A stretch of DNA of 64,000 nucleotides, taken from NCBI RefSeq assembly GCF_030653815.1, contig NZ_JAURYQ010000036.1, forward strand, positions 272,127 through 336,126, written 5' to 3'. Below the pieces are notes generated by a model, which did not search any database, had not been told where the DNA came from, and was given only the letters and a program-made list of their open reading frames with translations. Shown here piece by piece: positions 47,093-56,919 of this stretch (positions within the stretch are counted from its first letter, which is position 1; every line of letters starts with the position of its first letter). The translations under genes were made by a program, and so were the position numbers. This DNA comes from Rhodoferax sp. (GTDB taxonomy: Bacteria > Pseudomonadota > Gammaproteobacteria > Burkholderiales > Burkholderiaceae_C).

Positions 47093-49069
47093 TCAAGCCT
47101 CGTACTGTGCGAGTTTTTGCGCAAATTCATCCAGGGAAGCAATACAGGTGGTGTTGGGGTAGGTTTGCAGGGTCTCCATTCCGGCCCAGCGGAACGCCTG
47201 CCCGCCCACCAGAATCGGCAGTTCGGGGTGGTGGTGGTTGACAGCGTCGATGGTTTTGATCAGTGAAGCCAGGTTGGATGGCAGGCTCAATGACAAGCCC
47301 AGCAGGGTCGGATGAAGCGTCTCGATGATGCGCAGCAAATCCGGGATGCTTGTGTTGGCCCCGTGAAAGTGACTGTCCCATCCGTGGATTTGACAAAAAT
47401 CAGCCATCATGCGCGCGCCAAGTTGGTGAAACTCATCCGCAACACAAGCAATGACCATGTTTTTGTTTTTCTTGCGTTCCTTGCTGGCCAGAGGCAGTAT
47501 CAGGCTCAGCATCTGCCCCGTGATGGCCGTGGCCAGGTGTTCCGACGCGACCGTCATTTGCTCGTGCTCCCAGCACTCTCCCACGTCGTACATGGCGCGC
47601 TGAAGCAGCCCGATGTACAAGTCCTGGACGCTGGCCCCCTGGGCCATCAACGCTTGAACCATCCCGGCGCAAAGCTCACGCTTGCCAGCCAATAATGCTG
47701 CCAGGTAGGGTTGATACACAGACTCATCAATGCCGCGATGCCTGGGTATCGCCTCATGATGCCACTGGGCATGGGCTTGAGGGAAGGCCATTTGAATGGC
47801 TTGCGCCAGCGTGTGATAAACCGCAGAGATCCATTCGTCCGGAAAGCGCGATGCGTCGGTGAGCCAGCGCCGCAGGTTCTGAATCGCATGGACACTGCCA
47901 TTCAGATCATCGGTGATGGCACAGCCGATCAACAAGCCAATGTCTGGCAGGTGAGCGCGCCATTGTTCCCCCACCGTCTGGTCAAAGCCATCGGCCAGGC
48001 TTTGGAGTTGCACATCGCTCAAATATTTGCGCCGAGACGCCTGCAGGTCGGCTGCTCCGATCAACAATTTCTCATAGCTGGATTGCCGTTCAGGAATGGC
48101 CGCCACGAGTTCGGTGACCAGAATTTCGAGTTGTTTTTCAAGTAAATAACTCGGCATGCCACGGCCTGCCAGAACGCGTCCGAGCCAGCGCACCTGTTGC
48201 AGGATTTGCGTGGCTGGGTATTGGTGCAGCGTCGCCTGCCAGGCGGCATCGCTGCGGGCAAAACGCCTGCCGCGCTCCCCATATCGCCGCTCGAAATATG
48301 GAAAACGCTGCCAACACAGGTCGCCAGCACGCAGGGCGGCCTGTAGCTCGCGGGCATCGGTTGGTACGGCGTGGTAGCCGGCCTCCGGGTTGATGGAGGT
48401 GACCAGAAAGACCCTGGATTCAGGCGTAAACGGGTACAAGGCCAGGAAGATGGTTTCCAGTTGCTGAAAGAAGGCAATCGCCGCGTCGGCCACTTGCTGG
48501 CGTTGCGCCGCATCAAGCACCAGCGCGTTCATGGCCTGTTTGAACCTGCGCCAACGACGTTGCATGTGATCCGCGTTTCCGCCAAGATAGGCCAGACCGA
48601 GCCCCTCTTCGAGCAACAAGGCGCGCGCAAGCATGGGCCGCACGACCATGGCACCCAACATGGATCCCTCCAGCACATAAAGACAGGCCAAAAGGGTCAG
48701 CGGCTGCTCGATGGATTGCAGGCGAAGTTGTTGCGCAACAAGCTGGGCTGCTGCCACCGATTCCTTCAGGTCGGCCACTTGGCGTGGCTCAAAGTAATGC
48801 AGATCTTGTGCGATCAGGGGCAGTTTGCGCATGTCCTTGTGCCAGACTTGGGCGACGTGCTGATTGGCACTGTCGGTCAGCGCTTGCTCCAGCACACCGT
48901 GAATCATCGCCAAGGCGCGCAGTTGTCCGACATACGATTCCAGCGGCAGTTGGCCGGCCGCCAGCGCCACAAAAAAAGGCGCGCGCTGCAATTGGCGATG
49001 CACGGCGAAGCTGGCCGTCTTGAGTTGTTCCATGAGCGTGAGTCGCTGCTTGACCATTCCTGATTCCAT
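47093..49069 (-). CDS. Haem-oxygenase-like / cobalamin-binding fusion protein
   Basis: A soluble 658-residue protein with an unusual domain order. Residues about 5-212 resemble bacterial biliverdin-forming haem oxygenase: LKTASFAVHRQL with candidate proximal His24, YVGQLRALAMIHGVLEQAL and LYVLEGSMLGAMVV (131-143). Residues about 215-345 form an uncharacterised helical region (YFERRYGERGRRFARSD; WLGRVLAGRGMPSYLLEKQL). Residues about 445-530 are a B12-binding cap with W500-x9-E510-H511, the spacing found in the photoreceptor CarH; residues about 537-655 are the cobalamin fold with E546-F-H548-Q-L-G551, the lower-ligand His motif. No DNA-binding or kinase domain is present. ATG 49069 lacks a ribosome site; ATG 49057, four codons on, is an alternative. 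Probably cotranscribed with the diguanylate cyclase. Confidence 0.8.
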   Translation of the reverse strand: MESGMVKQRLTLMEQLKTASFAVHRQLQRAPFFVALAAGQLPLESYVGQLRALAMIHGVLEQALTDSANQHVAQVWHKDMRKLPLIAQDLHYFEPRQVADLKESVAAAQLVAQQLRLQSIEQPLTLLACLYVLEGSMLGAMVVRPMLARALLLEEGLGLAYLGGNADHMQRRWRRFKQAMNALVLDAAQRQQVADAAIAFFQQLETIFLALYPFTPESRVFLVTSINPEAGYHAVPTDARELQAALRAGDLCWQRFPYFERRYGERGRRFARSDAAWQATLHQYPATQILQQVRWLGRVLAGRGMPSYLLEKQLEILVTELVAAIPERQSSYEKLLIGAADLQASRRKYLSDVQLQSLADGFDQTVGEQWRAHLPDIGLLIGCAITDDLNGSVHAIQNLRRWLTDASRFPDEWISAVYHTLAQAIQMAFPQAHAQWHHEAIPRHRGIDESVYQPYLAALLAGKRELCAGMVQALMAQGASVQDLYIGLLQRAMYDVGECWEHEQMTVASEHLATAITGQMLSLILPLASKERKKNKNMVIACVADEFHQLGARMMADFCQIHGWDSHFHGANTSIPDLLRIIETLHPTLLGLSLSLPSNLASLIKTIDAVNHHHPELPILVGGQAFRWAGMETLQTYPNTTCIASLDEFAQKLAQYEA

Positions 49070-49240
49070 TGCCGTCGCTGTAACTGAGTGTATTTATTTT
49101 TGGTTTGCACACGACAACCTTTTGCCAGGCTGGCGACAGCAGTGGCAAATGTAGCAATGATTTCGCAGAATCAATTGACTGAGGTAATTACTGTTTTTGT
49201 ATCCAGCTGTTTGAGCGCTGGCTGATTACAATGCGCCGCT

Positions 49241-51220
49241 ATGGCATCCAAACCCTCCACCGCAAACCCCGAATATTCCGAAAACTCGATCCGTGTCCTG
49301 AAAGGGCTGGAGCCGGTCAAGCAGCGCCCGGGCATGTACACCCGCACTGACAGCCCGATGCACATCATTCAGGAAGTGCTGGACAACGCTGCCGACGAAG
49401 CGCTGGCCGGGCATGGCAAAAAGATCAAGACCATCGTGCACGCTGACGGCTCCATCACCGTCGAAGACGACGGCCGTGGCATCCCGTTTGGCATGCACCC
49501 CACCGAGCACGCGCCGGTGATTGAACTGGTGTTCACCCAACTGCACGCCGGTGGCAAGTTCGACAAGGGCCAGGGCGGCGCCTACAGTTTTTCCGGCGGC
49601 CTGCATGGCGTCGGTGTGAGCGTGACCAACGCGTTGTCGCTCAAACTGGAAGCCACCACCTACCGCGAAGGCCAGGTGGCACGGCTGGTATTTGCCGGTG
49701 GCGACGTAATCGAACCCCTGAGCGTGCGTCCGGCAGGCGAGGGCGACCGCAAGTCGGGCACCACGGTGCGGGTCTGGCCCGACGGCAAATATTTTGAGTC
49801 GATGGTACTGCCCATGGCGCATCTGGAGCACCTGTTGCGAAGCAAGGCGGTGCTGATGCCGGGGGTTTCGGTGACCTTGGTTCAGGAGAAGAACAAGGAG
49901 ACCCAGACCTGGCTTTTCAAAGGGGGCCTGCGTGATTATTTGACCCAAACCCTGACCGGCGAGCCCGTCATTCCGCTGTTTGAAGGCGAGGGTTTTGCCG
50001 ATGCCCAGCATGACAGTTTTGCCGAAGGCGAGGGCGCGGCCTGGTGTGTGGCGTTTACCGAGGACGGTCAGCCGGTGCGCGAAAGTTATGTCAACCTGAT
50101 CCCGACGCCTGCCGGTGGCACCCACGAGTCCGGCTTGCGCGATGGCCTGTACACGGCGGTCAAGAGTTTCGTGGAAATGCATTCGCTGTTGCCCAAGGGC
50201 GTCAAGCTGCTGCCCGACGACGTGTTTGCGCGCGCCAGCTATGTGTTGTCCACCAAGGTGCTCGACCCGCAGTTCCAGGGCCAGATCAAGGAGCGCTTGA
50301 ACTCGCGCGATGCGGTGCGCCTGGTGTCGGGTTTTGTCCGGCCGGCGCTGGAACTGTGGTTGAACCAGAACGTTGAATACGGCAAGAAGCTGGCCGAGAT
50401 CGCCATCAAGGCCGCGCAATCGCGCCAGAAAGCCGGACAGAAGGTCGAAAAGCGCAAGGGTTCGGGCGTGGCGGTGTTGCCGGGCAAGCTGACCGACTGC
50501 GAGAGCCGCGACATCTTGGAAAACGAGGTGTTTTTGGTCGAAGGCGACTCGGCCGGTGGCAGCGCCAAGATGGGCCGCAACAAGGAAAGCCAGGCGGTGT
50601 TGCCCTTGCGCGGCAAGGTCCTGAACACCTGGGAAGTCGAGCGTGACCGCCTGTTTGCCAACAACGAAATCCACGATATTGCCGTGGCCATTGGCGTCGA
50701 CCCGCATGGCGTGCATGACTCCCCCGATCTGAGCGGCCTGCGCTACGGCAAGATTTGCATCCTGAGCGATGCCGACGTGGATGGTTCGCACATCCAGGTG
50801 CTGCTGCTGACGCTGTTTTTCAAGCACTTCCCCAAGCTGATCGACACCGGCCATGTCTTTGTGGCCCGCCCGCCGCTGTTTCGCGTGGATGCGCCGGCAC
50901 GTGGCAAAAAGCCGGCGTCCAAGGCCTATGCGCTCGACGAGGGCGAACTTACCGCCATTCTGGACAAGCTGCGCAAGGAAGGGGTGCGCGAGGGCGCCTG
51001 GACCATCAGCCGTTTCAAGGGTCTGGGTGAGATGAACGCCGAGCAGCTGTGGGACACCACGCTGAACCCCGACACCCGCCGCTTGCTGCCGGTGCATCTG
51101 GGCAGCTTGAGTGTGTTGCAAACGTCGGAGCTCATGACCAAGTTGATGGGCAAGGGTGAGGCGGCGGCACGCCGGGAACTGATGGAGTTGCATGGGGACT
51201 CGGTGGAGATTGATGTTTAG
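49241..51220 (+). CDS. parE: DNA topoisomerase IV subunit B
   Basis: ATPase subunit of the decatenating type II topoisomerase, 659 residues. GHKL ATPase motifs: EVLDNAADEALAG, VEDDGRGIPFGMH and GGLHGVGVSVTNALS; the TOPRIM domain has the acidic EGDSAGGSAKMGR and LSDADVDGSHI metal site. Shorter than GyrB and followed by parC, supporting ParE. It faces away from the haem-oxygenase/B12 gene with a 171-base gap. Confidence 0.96.
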   Translation: MASKPSTANPEYSENSIRVLKGLEPVKQRPGMYTRTDSPMHIIQEVLDNAADEALAGHGKKIKTIVHADGSITVEDDGRGIPFGMHPTEHAPVIELVFTQLHAGGKFDKGQGGAYSFSGGLHGVGVSVTNALSLKLEATTYREGQVARLVFAGGDVIEPLSVRPAGEGDRKSGTTVRVWPDGKYFESMVLPMAHLEHLLRSKAVLMPGVSVTLVQEKNKETQTWLFKGGLRDYLTQTLTGEPVIPLFEGEGFADAQHDSFAEGEGAAWCVAFTEDGQPVRESYVNLIPTPAGGTHESGLRDGLYTAVKSFVEMHSLLPKGVKLLPDDVFARASYVLSTKVLDPQFQGQIKERLNSRDAVRLVSGFVRPALELWLNQNVEYGKKLAEIAIKAAQSRQKAGQKVEKRKGSGVAVLPGKLTDCESRDILENEVFLVEGDSAGGSAKMGRNKESQAVLPLRGKVLNTWEVERDRLFANNEIHDIAVAIGVDPHGVHDSPDLSGLRYGKICILSDADVDGSHIQVLLLTLFFKHFPKLIDTGHVFVARPPLFRVDAPARGKKPASKAYALDEGELTAILDKLRKEGVREGAWTISRFKGLGEMNAEQLWDTTLNPDTRRLLPVHLGSLSVLQTSELMTKLMGKGEAAARRELMELHGDSVEIDV

Positions 51221-51294
51221 GTGTTGGAAAAACTGCCTGCCTCGCGGGTTACTTGGCGCAACGTTGTGTATTTTGAATTTTTGAAACTGGTTTT

Positions 51295-53664
51295 ATGACT
51301 GATCAACTCATTATTGAACCCCCAGCACCGCAACCCGAGGGCGACGACGCGCTGAACCTGGCCACCTACGCCCAGCAGGCCTACCTGGAATACGCCCTGA
51401 GCGTGGTCAAGGGGCGGGCCTTGCCGGACGTGTGCGACGGCCAGAAGCCGGTGCAGCGGCGTATCCTGTATTCGATGAGCCGCATGGGCCTGGGGTTTGG
51501 CGGCGCCAATGGCAACACCGGGGCCAAGCCGGTCAAGTGTGCCCGCGTGGTGGGTGACGTTCTGGGCCGTTACCACCCGCACGGAGACAGTGCCGCCTAC
51601 GACGCGCTGGTGCGCATGGCGCAGGACTTTTCGCAGCGTTATCCGCTGATCGACGGCCAGGGCAACTTTGGCAGTCGCGACGGTGACGGCGCTGCCGCCA
51701 TGCGTTACACCGAGGCCCGGCTGGCCAAGATCACCAGCCTGCTGCTCGACGAAATCGACGAAGGCACGGTCGACTTTTCACCCAACTACGACGGCTCCAC
51801 CGAAGAACCCAAGCAACTGCCGGCACGCCTGCCCTTTGCCCTGCTCAACGGCGCCAGCGGCATTGCCGTGGGCCTGGCCACCGAGATCCCGAGCCACAAC
51901 CTGCGCGAGGTGGCGGATGCCTGCGTGGCGCTGATCAAGACGCCGAACCTGCCGGACGATGAATTGTTTGCGCTGCTTCCCGGCCCGGACTTTCCGGGTG
52001 GCGGCCAGATCATCAGCAGCGCCACCGAGATTGCCGAGGCCTATCGCACCGGCCGTGGCTCACTGAAATGCCGGGCGCGCTGGAAGATCGAGGAACTGGC
52101 GCGCGGCCAGTGGCAACTGGTGGTCACCGAGCTGCCGCCCGGCGTGAGCACCCAGCGCGTTCTGGAAGAAATTGAAGAGCTGACCAACCCCAAGATCAAG
52201 ACCGGCAAAAAAGCCCTGTCGCTGGAGCAAAACCAGCTCAAGGCCACCGTGCTGTCGGTGCTCGACGGGGTGCGCGACGAGTCCAGCAAGGACGCCGCAG
52301 TGCGCCTGGTGTGCGAGCCCAAGACCAGCAAGATCGGCCAGCAGGAGCTCATCAACACCTTGCTGGCGCACACCAGCCTGGAAACGTCCAGCCCGATCAA
52401 CCTGACCATGATCGGGCTCGATGGCCGGCCCACGCTCAAGTCGCTGCGCCAGATGTTCACCGAGTGGATTGCCTTCCGGCAGACCACCATCGAGCGCCGC
52501 ACGCGGCATCGCTTGAACAAGGTGATGGACCGCATCCACATCCTGGAGGGCCGGGCGCTGGTGCTGCTCAACATCGACGAGGTGATCGCCATCATTCGCC
52601 AGGCCGACGAGCCCAGGGCGGCCTTGATCGCACGCTTCAATTTGTCGGAGCGACAAGCCGAGGACATTCTGGAAATCCGACTGCGCCAATTGGCCCGCTT
52701 GGAGGCCATCAAGATCGAGCAGGAACTGGCGGGGCTGCGTGAGGAGCAGAACAAGCTGGAAGAAATTCTGGGTAGCCCGGCGGCACTGCGTCGCCTGATG
52801 GTGAAGGAAATCGAGGCGGACGCCAAGACCTTTGCCGATGCCCGCCGCACCCTGATCCAGGCCGAGAAAAAAGTGGTGCTCGAAGTCAAGGTGGTGGACG
52901 AGCCCGTGACCGTGGTGGTGAGTCAGAAAGGCTGGGTGCGCACACAAAAGGGCTGGGCGCGTGACCGCCTCAATGGCTCCTCCGCACCGGAGTACGCGTT
53001 CAAGGCCGGTGATGCGCTGTATGGCACCTTTGAGTGCCGCAGCGTCGACACCTTGCTGGCCTTCGGTTCCAACGGCCGGGTTTATTCCGTGGCGGTGGCG
53101 CTGCTGCCTGGCGGGCGGGGCGACGGTCAGCCCATCACCAGCCTGATCGAACTGGAGGCGGGTACCCAGTTGCTGGCTTACTTTGCCGGACCGATGGAAG
53201 CCACTTTGTTGCTGAGCAGTTCGGCGGCGTACGGTTTTACCGCCACGGTGGCCAACATGGTCTCGCGGCAAAAAGCAGGCAAGGCCTTTGTCACCGTCAA
53301 TGAGGGGGAAACCCTGTGCCAGCCCTCGCTGGTGGCCAATGCCGCCACGGCCGTCGCGCCGGCCACCCATGTCGCTTGTGCCTCCACAGGCGGGCGCATT
53401 CTGACCTTCGAGGTCAGCGAACTCAAGGCCATGACCAATGGCGGCCGTGGCCTGATGCTGATGGATTTGGAGGCCAAGGACACGCTGGCCGGGGCGGCCG
53501 CCTACACCCGCAGCGTGCGCATCGAGGGCATTGGCCGCGGTGGCAAGGCGCGTGAGGAGACGCTGGAGATCCGCAGCCTCAACAACGCCCGCGCGGCGCG
53601 TGCGCGCAAGGGCAAGGTGGCCGACCTGGGCTTCAAACCGGTGTCGATCACGCGGGTGGAATAA
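51295..53664 (+). CDS. parC: DNA topoisomerase IV subunit A
   Basis: DNA-breaking subunit of topoisomerase IV, 789 residues. The winged-helix region includes [37 protein letters not shown], and the catalytic tyrosine is in [10 protein letters not shown]. The quinolone-region residues equivalent to Ser/Glu of E. coli appear as Asp-Ser/Tyr-Asp (GDSAAYD). The C-terminal domain has only a few degenerate GyrA-box-like strands ([21 protein letters not shown]), as in ParC. 74 bases downstream of parE. Confidence 0.96.
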   Translation: MTDQLIIEPPAPQPEGDDALNLATYAQQAYLEYALSVVKGRALPDVCDGQKPVQRRILYSMSRMGLGFGGANGNTGAKPVKCARVVGDVLGRYHPHGDSAAYDALVRMAQDFSQRYPLIDGQGNFGSRDGDGAAAMRYTEARLAKITSLLLDEIDEGTVDFSPNYDGSTEEPKQLPARLPFALLNGASGIAVGLATEIPSHNLREVADACVALIKTPNLPDDELFALLPGPDFPGGGQIISSATEIAEAYRTGRGSLKCRARWKIEELARGQWQLVVTELPPGVSTQRVLEEIEELTNPKIKTGKKALSLEQNQLKATVLSVLDGVRDESSKDAAVRLVCEPKTSKIGQQELINTLLAHTSLETSSPINLTMIGLDGRPTLKSLRQMFTEWIAFRQTTIERRTRHRLNKVMDRIHILEGRALVLLNIDEVIAIIRQADEPRAALIARFNLSERQAEDILEIRLRQLARLEAIKIEQELAGLREEQNKLEEILGSPAALRRLMVKEIEADAKTFADARRTLIQAEKKVVLEVKVVDEPVTVVVSQKGWVRTQKGWARDRLNGSSAPEYAFKAGDALYGTFECRSVDTLLAFGSNGRVYSVAVALLPGGRGDGQPITSLIELEAGTQLLAYFAGPMEATLLLSSSAAYGFTATVANMVSRQKAGKAFVTVNEGETLCQPSLVANAATAVAPATHVACASTGGRILTFEVSELKAMTNGGRGLMLMDLEAKDTLAGAAAYTRSVRIEGIGRGGKAREETLEIRSLNNARAARARKGKVADLGFKPVSITRVE

Positions 53665-53785
53665 GGGCAGTCGCATGACCCGGGTCTGGTCATGAATTGA
53701 CGAATGGTTGTTGGAAATAACCGACACCACGCCCCATTGGGCGGTGCTACCTTCAGATTCTTTAGAAATCCTGCAAGGAAACACC

Positions 53786-55156
53786 ATGCCCAAAACCCTG
53801 ATCGAGCCGTTTCGCATCAAGAGTGTCGAGCCCATCCGCATGACCACGCGGCCTGAGCGCGAGCAACTGCTCGAAGCCGCCAAACTCAACGTGTTCAAGC
53901 TGCACGCCGAAGACGTGCTGATCGACTGGCTGACCGATTCCGGCACCGGCGCCATGTCCTCAAAACAATGGGGCGCCATCATGGAAGGGGATGAGAGTTA
54001 TGCCGGGGCGCGCAGCTTTTACCGGCTGGAGCGTGTCATCCAGGAGATCACCGGCATGCAGTTTTTTGTGCCCACGCACCAGGGCCGCGCCGCCGAAAAA
54101 GTGCTGTTCACGGCGGTGTGCAAAAAGGGCGATGTGGTGCCCAACAACTGCCACTTCGACACCACCCGTGCCAACCTGGAATACCTGGGCGTGCAAGCAC
54201 TGGACCTGGTGATCCCCGAGGGCCTGCAGCCCGCCACCCTGCATCCGTTCAAGGGCAATATTGACCTGGCGCGGGTCGAGGCCTTGCTCAAGGACCAGGC
54301 CGACCAGATTCCGTTTGGCATGATCACCGTGACCAACAACACCGGCGGCGGTCAGCCGGTGTCGATGGCCAACATCCGCGCCTACGCCAAGCTGCTTAAA
54401 GCCCATGGCAAGCCCTTCATCATGGATGTCTGCCGCTTTTCCGAAAACGCCATGTTCATCAAGATGCGCGAGCCGGGCTACGAGAACACGCCCATCAAGC
54501 AAATCGTGCAAGAGATGTTTTCTTACGCCGACGGTGCCACCATGAGCGCCAAAAAGGACGGCATGGTCAACATGGGCGGCTTCATTGTGTTGCGCAGCGA
54601 GGAATGGATGGACGCGGTGCGCAACGTGCTGATCATGACCGAGGGCTTTCCCACCTACGGCGGCCTGGCCGGGCGCGACCTCGAAGCGCTGGCCGTGGGC
54701 CTGGAGGAGGGCATGCAGGAAGACTACCTGCGCTACCGCCTGCGCACCGCCGAATACCTGGGCGAGCGCCTGGAGGCGGCCGGTGTGAGTTTTGTCAAAC
54801 CCACCGGCGGCCATGCGGTCTACATCGACGCGCGCACCGTGCTGCCCGACATGCCCGTGGCCCATTACCCGGCCTGGGCGCTGTGCAACGCGCTGTACCT
54901 GGAAGGTGGCATTCGTGGTGTGGAAATCGGCTCGGTGATGTTCGGCAAGCGCCTGGCCGATGGCACGGAAACGTTTCACAGCATGGAGCTGGTGCGCCTG
55001 GCTTTTCCAAGGCGCATGTACACCCAGAGTCACTTTGACTATGCGGCCGAGGTGATCGACGAGGTCAAGCAAAAAGCGGCCAGCATCCGGGGTGTGCGCA
55101 TCACCAAGCAGCCGCAATTTTTGCGGCACTTTACCTGCGAGTGTGCGTGGGTGTGA
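53786..55156 (+). CDS. tnaA: Tryptophanase (beta-eliminating lyase family)
   Basis: A 456-residue PLP enzyme of the tryptophanase/tyrosine phenol-lyase family. The PLP lysine is K257 (MSAKKDGMVNMGG). Much of the backbone reads like tyrosine phenol-lyase (FSYADG, YGGLAGRD), but the two positions that separate the enzymes are tryptophanase-like: Asp125 in HFDTT (Thr in tyrosine phenol-lyase) and Ile381 in GVEIGS (the tyrosine-specific Arg in phenol-lyase). It should therefore split tryptophan to indole, pyruvate and ammonia. ATG 53786 follows CAAGGA. No tnaB permease is adjacent. It converges on the decarboxylase gene with 12 bases between stops. Confidence 0.8.
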   Translation: MPKTLIEPFRIKSVEPIRMTTRPEREQLLEAAKLNVFKLHAEDVLIDWLTDSGTGAMSSKQWGAIMEGDESYAGARSFYRLERVIQEITGMQFFVPTHQGRAAEKVLFTAVCKKGDVVPNNCHFDTTRANLEYLGVQALDLVIPEGLQPATLHPFKGNIDLARVEALLKDQADQIPFGMITVTNNTGGGQPVSMANIRAYAKLLKAHGKPFIMDVCRFSENAMFIKMREPGYENTPIKQIVQEMFSYADGATMSAKKDGMVNMGGFIVLRSEEWMDAVRNVLIMTEGFPTYGGLAGRDLEALAVGLEEGMQEDYLRYRLRTAEYLGERLEAAGVSFVKPTGGHAVYIDARTVLPDMPVAHYPAWALCNALYLEGGIRGVEIGSVMFGKRLADGTETFHSMELVRLAFPRRMYTQSHFDYAAEVIDEVKQKAASIRGVRITKQPQFLRHFTCECAWV

Positions 55157-55168
55157 TGTGGGGAACCG

Positions 55169-56791
55169 TTATTTGGCCGCATTCAGCCGCTTCACCCCTG
55201 CCACAAATCGCGCCAGTGTGTTGGAGAGAACGCCCCGTGGAATGGTGATTTCAATCAATTGGAACTTGCCACGCGTGGCCACGGCTTTGTCCAGCGCCCG
55301 TTTGAGTTCGCCCCGCGTGCCCACGCGCACACCGTCGCCGCCCAGGCCGGCGGCCATCTCGGCAAAACCCCAGTGGCCGAGGTCGTTGAAGTGCGACTCG
55401 GGTTGGAAGGTGCGCAGCATTTCCCAGCTGGCGTTGTTGAACAGCAGCACGATCGGGTCCCAGCCATAACGCTTGCAGTTGCCCAGCTCCCAGCCGGTCA
55501 TCTGGAACGCGCCGTCGCCCACCAGAATCAGCGGGCGCTCGCCGGTGGCGGCTTGCAGGCCCAGCCCGGCGGGTACGCCAAAACCCATGGTGGCGTAGTA
55601 GCCGGGCGCCACCAACGCGGTGTGGCTGATCTCCATGGCGGTGAACAGGCAGTCGCCCATGTCGGAGGCCATCGGCATCTTGCCGTGTTGGGCCATGAGG
55701 TCGTTGACTGCGGTGGCGATGTCGGTGGGTGTGATGCTTTGGGCGTCCTCGGCCAAGCCGATGGGAAAGCTTTGCGGCGTCACGCTGAAGGCCTTGTCGG
55801 GCCCCGGCACACGTTCCAGCATGTGGTTCACCACCGCGGCCAGCGGCAGATTGGCATAGGTGTGGTAGCCAATGTTGACCTGGCCGTTCAAGGCCTGGAT
55901 GGTCTTGCGCATGTCGATCTTGGTCTCCGACACGGCAAAGTTGGTGTCACAGATGATTTCGCCCAGCAAAAACAGGCCGTCCGAGCTTTCCACCAGTTGC
56001 GTCACTTCGGGGAATCCCGCCACGCCCATGTAGGTGCCCACCAAAGGGGCGTCCTGGTCCGCCAGCAGGCCGCGGCCCATGAAACTGGTCACCACCGGCA
56101 GCCCCAGACGGCGCGACAGGGTGGCCACCTTGTCCTCCAGACCATAGCGGCGCACTTCCACGCCGGCCATCAAGACCGGTGATTTCGCTTGCTGCAGGCG
56201 TTCCAGGACTTCATCGACACACGCATTGAGCGCGTCCGGGTCCACTTGGAATGCGGCTTCTGGCACCACGTCGGCACAGGGCACGGCCACCATGTCGCGC
56301 GGAATCTCGATGTACACCGGCTCGGAGTGGCGCAGGCAACTGGCCAGCACGCGGGCAATGTCGGCCGGGGCGCGCTCGGCATCGTCCAGGCGCACCTGGT
56401 CGCAGGTAATTTCCTTGAAAATCTGAAACTGGCTGTCGAGCGTCTTGGCCTGGTGGTGCAGCAGCAGGCCCGAGCGTGACTCGTTCTTGCCCGGTCCGCC
56501 CGAGAGCACCACCAGCGGCGACTTTTCGGCAAAGGCGGCCGCCACGGAGTTGATCATGTTCAGCGCGCCTGCGCCATAGGTGACCGCGGCCACGCCCAGG
56601 CTGCCATTGATGCGTGCTGCGGCATCGGCGGCAAAACCTACGCCGGGCTCGTGCGACAGGGTGTAGAGCGGCAGGATCTGCGACTCTTCAATGATGCGGA
56701 AGTAGGGCAGGGCAAAGTCGCCCGGGATGCCAAAAATCTGCCGCGCACCGTGCTTTTTGAGCGCGGTCAGCAGTTGTTCGGTGAGATTCAT
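55169..56791 (-). CDS. Indolepyruvate/phenylpyruvate decarboxylase (ThDP-dependent)
   Basis: A 540-residue thiamine-diphosphate enzyme of the pyruvate-decarboxylase branch. Catalytic residues equivalent to those of Zymomonas PDC are D25 (PGDFALP), E48 (SHEPG), H112-H113 (LHHQAK); the cofactor motif is GDGAFQMTGWELGNCKRYGWDPIVLLFNN. Similarity in order to Azospirillum IpdC suggests an aryl 2-oxoacid such as indole-3-pyruvate or phenylpyruvate, but 2-oxo-acid preference is not readable from these motifs. ATG 56791 has CAGGAGA upstream. It shares tryptophan-derived substrates with the convergent tryptophanase. Confidence 0.83.
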   Translation of the reverse strand: MNLTEQLLTALKKHGARQIFGIPGDFALPYFRIIEESQILPLYTLSHEPGVGFAADAAARINGSLGVAAVTYGAGALNMINSVAAAFAEKSPLVVLSGGPGKNESRSGLLLHHQAKTLDSQFQIFKEITCDQVRLDDAERAPADIARVLASCLRHSEPVYIEIPRDMVAVPCADVVPEAAFQVDPDALNACVDEVLERLQQAKSPVLMAGVEVRRYGLEDKVATLSRRLGLPVVTSFMGRGLLADQDAPLVGTYMGVAGFPEVTQLVESSDGLFLLGEIICDTNFAVSETKIDMRKTIQALNGQVNIGYHTYANLPLAAVVNHMLERVPGPDKAFSVTPQSFPIGLAEDAQSITPTDIATAVNDLMAQHGKMPMASDMGDCLFTAMEISHTALVAPGYYATMGFGVPAGLGLQAATGERPLILVGDGAFQMTGWELGNCKRYGWDPIVLLFNNASWEMLRTFQPESHFNDLGHWGFAEMAAGLGGDGVRVGTRGELKRALDKAVATRGKFQLIEITIPRGVLSNTLARFVAGVKRLNAAK

Positions 56792-56919
56792 GTGGAATGT
56801 CTCCTGGGTTGAGGTGGGCGGATTATCACAGCCAGCGGTCTGCAAGGCCGCTTGTGTGTCAGGCTATGCGGGGGTTCATGCCGTTACCATTGCAGCCTAA
56901 ATTTTCTGGAGTTTTCAAT

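Noticed and set aside
53675-53695. A six-codon ORF (MTRVWS) upstream of tryptophanase that might be a TnaC-like leader.
   Set aside because: Too short, lacks the spaced Trp and Pro residues of TnaC, has no ribosome site, and lies only 11 bases beyond the parC stop. Chance is the better explanation.
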